From positions 158,224,001 through 158,288,000 of the forward strand of contig JBITNC010000001.1 of the NCBI GenBank assembly GCA_050084985.1: a stretch of DNA of 64,000 nucleotides. The letters are read 5' to 3'. A program made the translations under genes and the position numbers. The notes under the pieces are model-generated. The model was not told the origin of the DNA and made no database searches. It saw nothing but the letters and a program-made list of their open reading frames with translations. Below, one piece after another: positions 21,605-36,600 of this stretch (positions are counted from its first letter, which is position 1; every line of letters begins with the position of its first letter). The stretch is from Nageia nagi (lineage: Eukaryota; Pinophyta).

Positions 21605-24600
21605 ATGGGTAAAGATGAGCGGACGAGGAAGAGGAGAAGAAGAGGCGGAGGAGGACATCAGGCGGGGAATAATGAGGGGGAGGAGGAGGAGGAAGAAGAA
21701 GAAGAAAAGGAGGATGAGAAAGATAGAGATTTGGTGGAGGAGGAGGAGGAGGAATGGCTCCGCCACCGCCGTCACTCCAACCACAAGCACAAACTAAAGC
21801 TGGTTCTCAAACTACCACGGTCATATGCTGCCACGAATAATACCACCGCTACGACGACGACCACAGCTACAAATTCATCGTCTTCGTCTATACCGACCAC
21901 ATCTTTAGCCCCCCGTGGGGGAGCCGGAGGTGGAGGGGGCTTACTGTCTGATACTTTATCGTCGCCCAATCCCAGGCGCAGGGAGCATAGGCTGGAGGAG
22001 AGGGAGGTTCATGTGACCGTGGGCCATTCCACAACTCCGCCTCCTCCTCCCCCTCGTGTCTTTAATGACGAAGATGATGATGACGAAGAAGATGGAGAAA
22101 GTCCCCCTAAGAAAAAGAAGCGCAATATCAATGCTGTGGTGTCCACAGCCAGTGCCAACGGATCTAGGGCACATCGCCAGGAGGATGGATATGCTGGATC
22201 CCCTCCTGTTAGGAGACTTTCTTCTTTCAAGGTATGGTTTTTAAGATTTTTTTTTATTAAAGGGATGTTTTCGTTCTATCAAATCTGAGTTTCAGAATTT
22301 TGAAGCACATATGATGTGCCAGCAGGATTGATCACACCTACCCAGAAGGATGATTTTAGTGTAGACAGCCAATGTGATTTTATAAGTTGTCACAACCCAT
22401 TAGAGTTATTTTATTGCAGGTCTGGTTATGAGAGTGTTTGAGTCTTTATATGTTGACTGTAAAAGACCGCCTGAACAGTGACTTGCTTGGGGAACAGACG
22501 ATATAGATACTAGGCATACCCAACTCACCCAAATTCGTTTTATGTAGTGGGCAGATCCAACTCATCCAATTTCACAGTAAATAGCGGGCTGATTCAGCCG
22601 TCAATATTTGCTTATGATGAATCGTGTTTAGTGTGATTGTGGCATTTTGTATGTGAGGGGTAAATAGATTTGATCAAGTCGTTGGTCTGCTTAAGAAACG
22701 AGTAGTCATGTTGAGTTTCAGGGCACACAACTCTAAGCATGAGCTGAAAACTTTTCAATTATGTTTTACCCAGATGTGAGGTGCTTTTGTGCTTTCGTTT
22801 AGAGTTGCAGAATGGTGAGCAAAGTGCAGGGATCAGATGTGGAGTGGTTCTCAGTCAGAAGATAGAGATTGGCAGGAGGCAGGGAAAATCAGTAATGCCT
22901 TGTTTTGACTTGACTTCAGTTGGTGTTAAAGGGAGGTTTAACTGAATTGCTTATAGAACAGGCAGAGCCAAGAATTTGCAGATTTGTATTTTAGCGGAGG
23001 GCGAGTTGTTGTTTTAGTGTAGGCCAAAGTGAGCTTTATCTGGTGCCAAGTTGTTACTCGTTGTTTTGAGAAGTCAACTCTCATTCTTAATCTTTAGGCT
23101 TGGATGTATGAGGCCATGGTCCCATGGAGAGAACCAAATTTTAACTGTGCAGAAAGTCTCAAGCAAACTAAAAATCACAGCCACTAGAGTAAACATAACC
23201 TTCTCCTTAAAGGTCAAGGGTTATGTGAATATCATGTGTATACAATATCCAAGTCTTCAAAATGTTTAATAGCTTAATATACTGCTGCTTTTCTCCTGTG
23301 TGCTTCTTTTGAAAAAGCCAAATAATTCATGGGATTAATTCATCTATAAGATGGTCCAGAAATCTTTCAGACAACCTGTTCAGGGATTCGCCGTAGACCC
23401 TGAAAAAAAAAACAGTCCCATGAAATTTGCACTTTCTGCTGAGAGAATTTTCTTTTCTGCAGATTTAATTTTTAAATCAACAGGTACCAATTAAATAAAA
23501 AATCAGAAGCAATTGAAATCTTTCATATGGCAATAATTTTGTTCTGAAGGAGCAGATAATTTTCTGCCCTTTCAAATTTTACTCTTACCACTGCTTGCCC
23601 TGGACAACATTCTGTTCATTGCTGTAGTGAGTGTATGATATTATTTCATGGGACAACCAGAAGCATGGGAAATGCAGCAGTTTCTGTAGCCCCTATCATG
23701 GTACTATGCCCTAGTATTTCACATATAGAAGTTATGGAACTATTTGTTTCATTGAAGGAAGCCTTTAATTTTTGTTTTGCAGGAGCACAATTAAATCAAG
23801 AAGCACAATTATGTGTATCAATTCTGTGCAGGGGAAATATATAAAACTGTTTCCCACAATATTTCATTTGCCCATTTTCTCAACTTCTATGAAATCTTGG
23901 GAACATCTTAGACCATTTTCTTAGAATGAATTTAAGCTATTTTAATACTGTGTAAATTTGGTCTCTGATATTGCTGATGTAGATTGTTCCCAGTTGCTTT
24001 GATGGACCCTGCAACTTCCTCCTAGGCTGTGGCACCTTGGCCTCAGTATCCTTATTTTGACTAAATTTCCTGTATCTGCTGATTATGCTGGTGTTTCCAC
24101 AAGTGCTGGTCCTCCATGTTGATATCATTCCTCCCATGACACCTTTCTATAATGTTTTTCCTCTTTAGTTATCAACATATCATGTAGATCCATGAAAATT
24201 CTGTTTTAAAGTGTCAACACCTCTTGGCTCAAATATTCTTGTACAAAAAGTGAAGACCTTTTTAGTGGGCCCTTTGAGCTTATCTATATACCCTTCATGT
24301 CCATTTTTTGGGCTTTTTTGAGTTTCAGGCCTACATTTGGTCTATGTTTAAAATTAACATAATATACATGTTATCCTGATCACCAAAAAAACACGTTTTA
24401 CTCTAAGAAAATTGTGGATGGAGAGGTAATAAAATATAATGTGTTTGATGTGACATAGCTTAAATTGTGGTTAAGATTTTCAGTTTTTTCAAAATCGTCC
24501 TAATTTTTGACAAGGATTATAAGGTGTGTTTCACACATATCATAAGTTTCAAGTGATTTAACTACTTCTGGATGGATTACTTAGAATAGTACCCCGGAAC

Positions 24601-27600
24601 TGCCTGAAGTATAGTGCTAAATACTTAATAGAAGGGTCAAATACATACTTCTCTCAAATTTGATTTGTTGACTTCGATAGAAATGGCCAAGTAGACTCTG
24701 GAATATTAAATTCTCCTTGTTTAACCCCAGAGTGGAAAATGACCTTGGCAAATGTAACACGAAACCCTTTCATTCTAGCCTCTTAGGTATGACTGAAAAT
24801 AACTATAACATTTTAAATAAACATGGTCAAAGAGACTTACTCCTAGAACTAGGAAATACATTCTTTTTTCTTATTCATATTAGAAATGAGGATTTTGAGG
24901 ATCCTTAACCTTTAGAATCATTGGAAGTATTAACTTGATTCAAACCAAAACAAGACTGTCATACTATGTGCATAAGGGACTTAAGGGACTAGGCCATCAT
25001 TGGCTATTCTAAAACAAGATTGGGATATAATCCCCAACACAATAGTTTCAAGATACCTTAAGCAGTTTCGAGCATCCTTTTTCTAGAGGTTCCTCGAGCA
25101 ACAACCCATTTTGTTGATAAACTTTTTCAGTTCCTTGAACATAAAAAGTAGTTTCCTTGAGGAATCCAAGGCGAGTGTGATGAGGTGTGAGTTAGCCTTG
25201 ATGGCTTCCTCCATGCTTTCCAGCTAGGTTTGCATTGTTTTCCTAGTAAGAGCAGACTCCTTCCTTTTCAGCTTCTTCCCTATTGGAGTCATAGCGGGCG
25301 ATCTAGATTTTTTTTCTTTGAGTTTGAGTCCTTAGAGCCATCTATGCTTCTGTTAGAGACCTCTTTTGGAGATTCCTTCTTTTGTTTTGACCTTCAATGA
25401 GAACCCTCTTCAACAAGTTTTTTCCCCTTGGAAGAGAATGCCTTAAGGACATGTTGTCCATATTTTTTACTCCTCATTGCCTCTCTTTTTAGAGAAGGAA
25501 GGGTCCTTGGTGTCCTTTGATGTTTCCTTCTCTTCGAGTGATTTCGTGTCTTCATTAAACTCTCCTGCAACGAGATTTCCCGAATCTAACTTGGTTGTCA
25601 AAGGTGAATCAAAGGGGGTCTACGAGCTTGGGTCTGACTCGTTGGAAGAAGAGTATGCAATTAGTTTGTTACGACTTGGTTTGGCTATAGTCGACTTAGC
25701 TTCCTCATGCCTAAATTAACAATGTGAGAAGAACAACATGCTTTGGAGCCATCAAAGGGGGTCTATGAGCTTGGGTCCAACTTGTTGGAAGAAGAATATG
25801 CAATTAGTTTGCTATGACTTGGTTTGGTTATCGCCGACTTAGCTTTCTCATGCCTAAATTAACAATGTGAGAAGAACAACATGCTTTGGAGCCATCAACT
25901 TCCCCATTTGCATTGCCATGGTGGATTTCTCCACTAATTTGAAAAAGAAAGAGCAGATGTTCATAAATTGATTCCCCTAAATGTGGTTCATGAAGCCCAC
26001 ATGAAATCTCCTCACAACGTCTTGGCTCTTGTCTAGAGTGAGGAATTTGCATGATGACTACAACAACTCTCCTCCATGGTTTTAGAAGCGAATCCCATTG
26101 GTAACCATATGAAAGGTAGACTAATGGCTTGCTTGACTCTCCATCTTGTTTGCAAAAGATATCAATTTCATTCTTTAACAAGTTTTTTTCCATCAGTAAG
26201 TTGATACTCTTTGCTTCCAACCTTGAAACCTACACCAACATCTTCTTTGAAATTCAGAATTTAACCCCATGCGCAAAAACTTTCCTGTCCTTCCAAGAGC
26301 AGGCTAAGGTGGTGGCCAATTTCATGTACAACCCCACCTCTCCATAATGGCCTTTTCTTCCCTTTTAGTTGCAAAGATGCAAGTTCCATCATCCTTGTAG
26401 CTAGGGAAACAAACACAAAGTGAACAAGTGACAAAAAATGAATGCATGAATCGTTTATCACCTAGAAGATTTAATGCAATCGCGTGGGGTGTTGGGATTG
26501 CTACTCCATGCAATGAAGAGACCATTGGATGCCACCTTCGCATGATCCCATCTATGCTCTCAATTGCTCCATGTCAGATCATGATGGATTTTGGGGTACA
26601 TAACTTCCATTTTACCTGATGAGTAATGCCACCCAATTTTTCATTTGTATCAATGTCCAATGAAGTGTTGTCAAGCCGACATTGTCTACCAACTTGCCCA
26701 ATCATACAAATATTGCCACCTTGGGAAAAATCAACTTGCCAATCCATGAACTTTGAAGTCTCCAATGGTCCCTTTAAGAGATGCATACTAACTAAATATA
26801 GGGAACTTGTTGGCCAATAAGCCAAAGGCTTCTATTTGGGTGTCTTGAGATACCTCCCATCCATTTTGTCAAGTATTACTAGGAGGTTGTATTCCAAAGG
26901 CTTCTAAAGGGTTCTCTTTCCAAATAGAATCATCTTCCTGGGGAAGCTATTGATTTGCAGGTAGTCCGCTACCTTATTTCCTTCCCTGTAAGCATGTTTA
27001 ATTTGATATTCTGTCAATTCAAAAAACCAAGATCTAATCTCATCGAAGAGCCTTTTTGATTGCAACTCGGTTCTTGGGAGCGCTTGAGAGTGTTGATTAT
27101 GTTGAGTGAGTTCCCCTCAATGATGTTTCTTTGAAATATTTCTTCTTTCAAGAGTTTTACCCCCTGATGGAGTGCTTTAACTTCAAAAAAATGACTAGAT
27201 TTGGGGCTCTATGTTCTTGACAAAGGCTAGGAAGAGCTCTCCTTTGTCATTGCGGATAATTCCTCTTGCCCCCGAGTCTCTAGGATTTCCTTTGGAGGCT
27301 CCATCAAAGTTTAACTGCACCCATCCCACTGGCGGGGCATCCATTTGACCAGAGATCTGTCTTCCTTCACCTTCACAATATGGATCTCTTTGTGAGTCAT
27401 TTCCCACACTAGGACGTGCATTCTTTCTAGAAGATCATGGAAGCAATTCTTTTTTTGACATATCAATTGGTGACAGCTTTCTTTAGCTGCAGCTAAGCAA
27501 ATAGTTTTTAGGTCTGGACAAATTATGAAACCGTATTTTGGTTGATTGTTGTTTTACTAGACAATAATTAATGGTGTAATAAGTGATAAGTTATTAACAC

Positions 27601-30600
27601 ACGAGGAGGTGATTAATTAATGCTTTTGCTATTACAATACTCCTTGAATTGATTATGGAATATATGGCTGCATAGGAGCTTAGCATTAGTCAATAACAAG
27701 AGAGCATATTATGTCATGCATGGCTTGTAAATGACAAAACATGCTTTTTTGTATTGTTATATATGTGTTATGTCATTATTTTTAACTTGATTCTGGCTGC
27801 ATTACTATATTATTATTAGTTTTTGACTGATTAGGTTTGAATGAATGTTCTGCAGTGTGCATATTATCTGTTAGCTTATCTGCGATCAAATCTCTATGTA
27901 ATGGATATTAACTATGTATTGTGTTTCCTGATGTAGGTAGAAAAGCAAAACCAATGTCTTGAAGTAACTGACTCTCTTCCCGGTTTGTTTCTTTCTTCTT
28001 TTTTGGTTTTGTAAATATCTCATTCATGTATAATCCTTAGTTTTTAAAGCAATAATGTGTTAATGGCCTTACAAATTATTTGCTAATAATGCAATAGGTA
28101 CATCATCAGGTCCAGAGTCAAAGACACCCATGCCAGAGAAGAAATTGATTGAGTTCATCCTTGATAAGCTACAAAAGTAAGTAGAATCTTGTTACCTTAG
28201 CTAACTTAGATCACTCGTGGAATATTTCTTGGTTTCATTGCTACAGCTTCCAAGTAACATGTGATTGATTCATTAGCTGTTTTTCCAACAGGAAAGACAC
28301 ATATGGTGTGTTTTCTGAACCTGTGGACCCAGAAGAGGTATGCTAGTTGTTGAAACTGAAATTTCAGATTGAAAACTAATGTTAAGATGAATAATGAAAT
28401 ATGTAAACATTGTTGGGATGACACAAAAATTCTTCATGATGTCAGCTTCCAGACTATCATGAAGTTATACAAAATCCCATGGATTTTGGCACGATACGGA
28501 AAAAGCTTGGAAAGAGAGTCTATGCCTGCTTAGAAGAATTGGAGGTTAGTCAAATAGATGAAATTTAAAATTTGCATGGAAGAAGTTTTGTTAAAATTTG
28601 TCAATATATGTTCTTTCTTGTCTGCAAATAAGTGTATTTGTTACGTCCTAAGTTATCTTTGGGTTCAATTTTATGACAGTTAGTATCCTTCCTATTTACA
28701 AATAAAATTGTAGTAGTTACTGGTCTTTGACTCAAAACCATCACTTTCATGAGGAGACATTTTTTTAAATATGAATGTTAAGTTACTTTAAATGCTGACT
28801 AATTTAAATTTACCAAGGCTACATTGTCTGTAGACAGCTTCTTGTTTCTATTTGGGGGATTTGATGTTTCCGTGTTAGTATAATTATTTTGTAGGTCACA
28901 ATATGAACCTGTCTTATGTTGACCATTATGTTCAGAATTTACTATTTAGTCCATGTTTAAGATAAGTCCAGCAACACTTGAAGTTTTATAGTAAGCAATT
29001 CACAGATTATATTGGTGTATGATAATGTACCACAACTCTAAACAGATGAGAGTTGCTGCTGAAATTGAAGGGGATCTACTTGGGTCTGCTATAACTTATA
29101 AGTGATCAAGTTGAGAACTTAGGCAATCTTGATGAAATTTTATAGTGATTAAATCCATTCTGGAATTCAGAGATGCATTTTGCATTGTGTGGAGAAAGAA
29201 AGAAAGTGTTAAAGTCCTTGGGTGACCAAAAGCGGTCAATGGGATTGTTGAGTACAAGCATGATCAATATACCAATAAAGCCCCTATAGGGCTCACTCTA
29301 TGAAAGGCATACAAACAACTGAAATGGCATAAAGCAAATACAAACACATTCGTGAAAAGGATGGTCCAAACCTTGAAGAAAGGAGGGATGAAAGTCTAAT
29401 ATAGTCTAGGGAAGCTCATCCTAGGCCTCTTAGTCAAGGAGCCTACAGGAACTATCTGCCTCGAAGAGAGGTCTCATTGGTCTTTAAGGGTCATGCCTGT
29501 GGAACTACTGTTGGTGGGGAAGAAGGATGTGATTTCTCGAGTCCTCAATGGAGCATGAAAGTCCTGAAGGCATCTTTTGGTGCAGCACATGGGAAGAAGA
29601 GGGTCATCATGATGTCTCTTATGCTCCCCTTCAATAGGATTAATAGGAGAAGCTCAAAAGAAAGATGTAATGTTGTGGTCACCTGTTGGATGTTGAGTGC
29701 TAGCTAGAAGATGCTTCCGTAGAAGGAAGGTCTTATAGAGATAGAGAGCTAAGCAATGCTGATCATGTTGTTGGAGAAATGTAGACAAGAAGCCGTGTGA
29801 ATCTTAGAAGAGACAATGGTATCTACCTTTGATCTCATAATAGATTGAGCATTGAAAGATGAAGTGGTCTTAGGATTCATTCTCAAGAAAATGAAGTCAA
29901 CAAACTCGCAAGTCTCAATCTAGATTGTGGTTCATTTTGATCCTCGATGGGGCAAACCCAAAACTATCCAAGGAACATTCTCAAGCCAAGGGGAAGATGC
30001 AAGCTAGTGTAGCCAGGTGGGATGATCAATCCTCCATCGATTTGGAGATACTGCTTTGAATAATTTACTAGTGAGATCCAAGTGCATTGGATGAAGGCCT
30101 TGAATACTTTGCCGCAAATCTCAGTCAAGGAATCCACTAAGGTACTAGACAAATCCCTCATGGGTTTAGGTCATTTGTCTGGAGAAAAACCAAATCTTGA
30201 AAGTGTCTTGGTAACCTTGGCAAACCAACAATTGTAGTAAACTTGTGTGGCTAGGTTGATCGAGGAAGCTAGGGCTCTATTAGGTAGTCTAGTTGAATGT
30301 CTCCATGATCAGATAATATGTGCAAGTGATGGAGGAAGAGGACTAAGGAAGCAATGGCTTGCACTTAAAGAGGCTAGCAACCAAACTTTGCAAGCATGAT
30401 AGCGTGAGGTATCGCTATCTTGCTACGAATTGATCAAGAGAGTGTACTGACCAAGATCCCTTCTATTGGGTTGCTACTCTCAAATTGGGGTCCCAAACCT
30501 CAACTCCATATAATATCGTGGGAGTGACAAGAGTTTGAAAGAGTCGTAACTTGGATGGTATGTCCTTGAAGTGCATTTGAACGCATTGCTGTGACGTCCC

Positions 30601-33600
30601 CTTTGTGCTTCGGACAACTTTAGTGGATTCTTGAGAATCCTATTGTAATGTAGGTTTACTTTGTATTCTTCTTTCATGTTGTAACCCGAGATAGGAGACT
30701 TATCGAGTCATTGACCCCCATTATGAGCCCTAAGTGAGATGTCTCCCTCATGTGGATTAGCATAGGGGATTTATTAGTATAAATGGCTTATCATGCATGT
30801 GTCAGGCCAAGAGTGGCCCCATGTCCACCCAGGAGACCCAACAACACCTTGAGACCCACGTCAACCTTCTCGTGACTTCTATGCATGCGTGGCACCCTCA
30901 GGATATGCGCTATCTGTTTGAGCTTAAGGAGGACCCATGTGGCATGTTTGGACACTTGAACACCCACGTTGGGCATCATGGCCCCCCCTAGCTGGTCAAC
31001 GTTGGAAAAAAAGGGGGATTGGTGACTTCGAGGTAGGAACACAACATGAGATTATAAATAGACCTTGGAGGCTCATTTGAGGATAGCTATAGATGATTAT
31101 TACTTCTTATATTTGACTTCTGGACAACAAGTCTTAGCCAGGGCTGAACAATTCTACCTAGACATAGTGTCTAGAGGGTGATTGGGCTGAGGCATCCCAG
31201 TTATCTTGACTTGGTATAGCGTCAAGTCCATCCGGTAGTATCCGAGGATTCCATTCCTACCATTCAGTTGGATTTCCAATGTTCGAGGAGAGCCCCTTCG
31301 ATGGGCAGAAGTTGAGGGCTGAGGGAGTGAATCTGTCCCATTGTTTCGAGTTGTATTTGAGAGTGATTGTGTGTATCTAGTCGTCTTGAAGAGGCCACGA
31401 TTGACATTTGGCTGATGTAATTGTCTCTATTGAATAAATATATCATTGAGGATTCCTATCTCATTTATTGTGTTGTGGATGCCATTGCATGTATGCGTTG
31501 ATATTGAATGAATGCTCTATCTATATCATTCTTGTGTAAGGATTGGTAATTGATCAAGGGAGTCAGACGTTGCCATTCTGGTATCATTTGTGACTAGATC
31601 TGGAGATCAAGGTACTCTTGGCTTGCCGTCCTTTGTGGTTGATTGAGGGAAGGTGCATTTGGCACAAGTGTTCATTTGGAACATTACAATTGCCTCTCTA
31701 AGGTAGAAACCATCGCATAATCTTGATAGTCTAGGTGGGGTGGTCTCAATGATATCATCACAGAAGGTGATCTAGGTTTGGTCTAACTTGGCTCTCAAAA
31801 CATTGAAGGCGAGAATCTTAGTCTTACTAAGGTTCACCCTAAGCTCTTGTCTGGTATTGAAGGCATCTAATACATCCACCAAACTGTATAAACCCTCAAT
31901 TGAGTGGGAAAGTAGACCAATATCGTTTGCAAAGAGGAGGATGGGTACTCAACAGCCATGTAGGAGGCAGCCCACCTCACAGTCAATGGACTCAAGGATA
32001 AAAGACTCCAGCTCGTTTATATAGAGGCCAAATAGAGTTGAAGCCTAATATTGAGATTTCCAGTTATAATATTAAACCTTCACAATAAGAAGTGCTTGCC
32101 CCTTTTGTGTACATGTCTATTTTACTTATCATGAATTGCACTTCGATTTGAGAATTATCTTTTTGTTATATTTTGACTTGATAAGTTCTAGAAATCTGTG
32201 TAACCTTGGAAGGTCATGGAAATGTTTTTTGTTTTTGTTTTTTCTAATATTTTCTTATTGTGTTTGTAATGGACTCCTTTCTTTCTATCACATAAGGTTG
32301 CATTCAAGTGCTAAAAACATTAGGCTTGACATAGGACGCTTCCAAGTTGAATATTTCCAATTGTGACATGAAATATTTAATTATTGAACTTTACAAGGCA
32401 GCATTATGATCTTCAAAGTGTTTGGCAAACCTGTTTCATGAAATCTAATTAGATTAACATTTTGAATCACACTTCATGAACCTTCATTAAGACAGCGTCA
32501 AGAGGGACAGGGTTTGGATCATTGAATCAATTCTCCTAAGTAAAGAAAAAGACAGCAGTGAGGAGGAAAAAGACAGCCTTAGAGCCATAGTTTGATAGTT
32601 ATGATTTTGGCATTTTGCTACTATGATTTCAGTACTACTGTATATGTCATTTGAGTATTTCTGATTTGAGATTTCAGATCTATCATTATGTACTAGACTG
32701 ATTCAGATTTAATGACATTATGGCATTATGATCATTGATTATGGGCTGCTCATTTTAATATTATGATTCATGCTTAATTTCTAATTTAAGTTCCAAATGT
32801 TATATACATGATTGAATTGATAATAATAATGAATTTGAAACAATGAAATTTAAAAAATCTAAAAATTCTGAAATTTTTTACTAGTATTATACTAGCCGTT
32901 CCCCTTGTTGATTCTGAGGCATTCCCTAAAAATGAACTCTGTCGTTCCCTTTATGGGGAATGCATTCCAACGTTCCCTAAAAATGACCTCCGTTGTTCCC
33001 TTTATTGGGAATGCATTCCTGCCCCCTGCTCCCCTGTTCCTGAGGCCTTGTGGAACCTTGCGATTAATATATTTTCATTCCCTAAACATAATAAATTGTA
33101 CATATTTTAATATATTGTTCTTTATTTTGTGTTTACAAAGTGGTGTATCTGACTTTTTTTTTTCTTCCTGAATAGTTTTTTGCTAAAACCCTAGGTTTTT
33201 GGTTTGAAGCTCCATGTTTTTAATTCTTTCAAAACCCTAATTACTAAGACTCCTCTTTTTCCAAATTAGAGTACCAGCATTTTGTCAAACTCCATTTTTT
33301 TTCACCCATGTTTGCACTACATTTGGATCATTTGAACCAAAGGATCTGAAACTATCACCAAACCAAGAAGTGCATCTATAATTCAAATATTAGTGAATGA
33401 TGATGAGGACCTAAACAATGCTAGAATAACTATAGATGAGGACATTTTTGATTCAGATATGCATCTTTCAATTAGTTTAAACAGAAAGTATGATGATGAT
33501 GTAGAAGAAGATTAAAATCAGCATAATAGTCCATAGAATGATTGTCGAAAATGACAACAACAATGAAACAGAATATCAGGATGTTCAATCTTAAGAGAAT

Positions 33601-36600
33601 CCTAATCTCAGATAAAGTAGTGTAAAACCAATAATGAATGATGAAGTTGAGCATGAACTACTCTTCCAATCAAAGAAAGAATCAAACTCATGCAATATAT
33701 ATTCATCGATGAGGATTTCCTTCATAGCTTTGTAATATTACCTAGATCTCAAATGATAATTCTTGACCTATACAAGGCATGTGGTGTCTTTGATCTATCT
33801 CCTTCACACATGCGAAAGTGATTCAACCAATAGTTTAAAGGATATTTTATTTTGTGATGTTCTTAGTTCAACTTCAATTCTTGCAAAACATACAAAACAA
33901 TTATTTCATACTCTTCGTCCCAAAATGTACCTACCCTAGGGCTCATATCCCATACATGGGCATTTTGGATCCTCTATCCTAGACTGCCAATGTTTTGGTA
34001 CCTATGCACCAAATCATTCCTTACCCTATTTCATCAAATCCAACCTTTCTACCATCTCTGTCTATCCAATTAACAGTAGGAATTACCATATCATGGTTTG
34101 CCCCTAAAAACAATGGCAAAAGCCAATGCTTGAGACACCAAATAGTAATAGAGGCAAAAAAATAGGGTATTTTCAGAACTGTTAATTCCAAGACAGCAAC
34201 AACATAGGCAAAGATATGCAACTACATCTCATGAAAAGCCAAGATGATACACCAATTTTCAGTTTTGAGGGATTAACACCTAAGGAAAGAGCAATTTAGG
34301 CAGAAGGCATAATGAATTTGATATAATTGATAAACAAACAATCCACTTTTCAAAAGTTATCTCCCCAAGAACAACACATGAAATTGATTGAGTTAAAAAA
34401 AAAATTCTAGTGGTAACAAAAAGAAAAAAAGACATATTGACTTGTTCAAAAAGGTCAATCAAATACCAAAGGAATTAAAGACACTCAGAGATCAAGGTGC
34501 CAAAACACATATCATAGCTTTCTATTAAAGTATTAAGAATTCTTTATGCTCAAGAATAAGATCATTAACTTTGCTAGAAAAAGACCTCCAAGTTATACCA
34601 AATACAATGGTACAGAATGAGAAGACAGTGTCACACTGGACAACACATACTTGGATTTGAGAAGAAAGCAATTGAACTCAATAATGACTAAGATCTCATG
34701 AATAAGGGATTTGCAAAACTTTAAGAGGTGATGCCTTCCTGTGGTATTAGAAAATACATAATGACAATATGATTTTCATAGGATACGGAGAATGAAAGGT
34801 AATGAAATCATTATTCAACAAGGGGACCTAAAATATGTCTTACAATCTCTGCATCCTTCATTTAAAGGACACACATGTAATCTCATTGATGTTGTATGTT
34901 GAAAACTTGAAACATGGAAAGAGTAACACAAATGCAAATAGGAAAAAAATCAATACAACAATAATTGTACAGGAAAAAGTTAAAACTAACAACACAACAA
35001 TTGTGTCAAATTCAAATTAGGTTCAAACAAAAGTACACAAAAACCTCAGAGGAAATATACCCACTTGTAGGAAAGCCTCAGCTTAGTCTTAGACATGTTA
35101 ATGAAAATACAGATAATTGAGCTATCTTCAAGAAAAGAATGCTACTTCTCTAATATTGTGCTAAAAGGATTCAGATTTGATGAGCTCTGTAATTATCACT
35201 AAAACATAGGGCATACCACAGAAAAAAGAAAAAAATTAAGAGACTTCATGTAAGATTTGATTGCTCAAGATTATATCAAGTTTGATGATGCTCCTTAGCG
35301 TAAACAGCAAACTCAACCAGCAACACCAGTTCATCCACAAACTCGGAAATTGGGAATTTTCTATACTCCGTTATCACAAGAAGTTGTAAACCATGAAGGA
35401 AACCATCAAGCATATTGTTCAATTTGTTGAAACAATGTCAAGATGCAAAATAGGGTCATATTTCAGAGCTTCAGAGCTCATTAGAGTCAACTTTGAGCCA
35501 CAAAAAGCAGTCTTCTACAGAAACCTTATGTTATGCGACAAGCCAACCCAGAATACCCATGTTCTGGGACAGATAGCCCAGGACACTCATGCTTTGGGAT
35601 AGTCATTGAAATCAGGTTCAGATATTTTCAAAAGGTTGGATTCACAGTTCTCTTCAGCATGGTGACTTTCTCCATAGACAAATAGTTCCAAAATGACTTA
35701 GTTGGAAAATCCCATAGCTACCATCCTCTTTTTGAGTTACAAAGATCAGATCCTTATTTCCAATTGAATAGCCTCTTCAATCTCCCTCTTGTTTCATATT
35801 TCATGCTGTAACTTGTCTTATTTCCATGTCTTATCCATTTCATGATTATTTCTTATTATGTTTAAACTAATAGTATGAATGAATCTTCAATTTTTGCAAA
35901 CTCTTGCTTATATGTCTTAGATTATAATGTTTCTGGATTTTCAGTTCATATTTGACAACAAACAAGGTATGTTTCTCAAACTTTCCTTTGTCCTTGCATT
36001 ATCAATATGCATAACTTCTACTTGTATTTTCATTTTCAGAGTAGAGGCATAGTTGCATTTATCAAACCTATCTTAACTGCGTTGCTAGCTTTTTATCTCA
36101 TGCATATCTGGTTCAAACACTGAATAGTCTTTTGATTATCACAATGATCACTCAGTATCTTCCTTATTGTGTGCACATCTTTATCCTTGATTTTTTGCTT
36201 TTGATTCTGGTCTTTGCTTCCCTTTATGATAAGCTCATCAGCTTTGTTTTTGACTTGCATCATTTGGTTCTACTTATGGCTGGCCAAATTTTCTCATTGA
36301 CTTATTGATTTTCATCTTTCTGATTTATCTGTTTATTCATTTTGGTGAAACCAAGTTCATCTGATAATCAAGTTGACTATTTTCAGCATTAAATAAGAAA
36401 TTTTCAAATTAACTCTTAAGCATATCATTTGTTTGCATTATTATATGCTTGCATTATCAACATCTTATCTAACATGTTCTCTAGATTAATCATATAAGCA
36501 CAAGAAGTATCTTCAGGGTATATCACAAGCTAAGTTATTTCATGATATGCCACAATGAAGAAGGAGTTGAATCTGAATAGAATAATCATTTCTGGGTCAA

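Noticed and set aside
21470-22230. Long alternative-frame and antisense ORFs (Leu/Phe-, Arg- or Val-rich) over exon 1
   Set aside because: They are shadows of the purine-rich, low-complexity exon 1, whose forward frame continues correctly into the spliced bromodomain.
25477-25719. 80-codon + strand ORF in intron 1
   Set aside because: It overlaps the 143-bp tandem duplication, shows no domain, and ends within the repeat; treated as chance.
30797-31042. ORFs on both strands inside the 30.6-31.7 kb block
   Set aside because: The block is a solo LTR defined by its TG...CA ends and attgc duplication; the ORFs lack domains.
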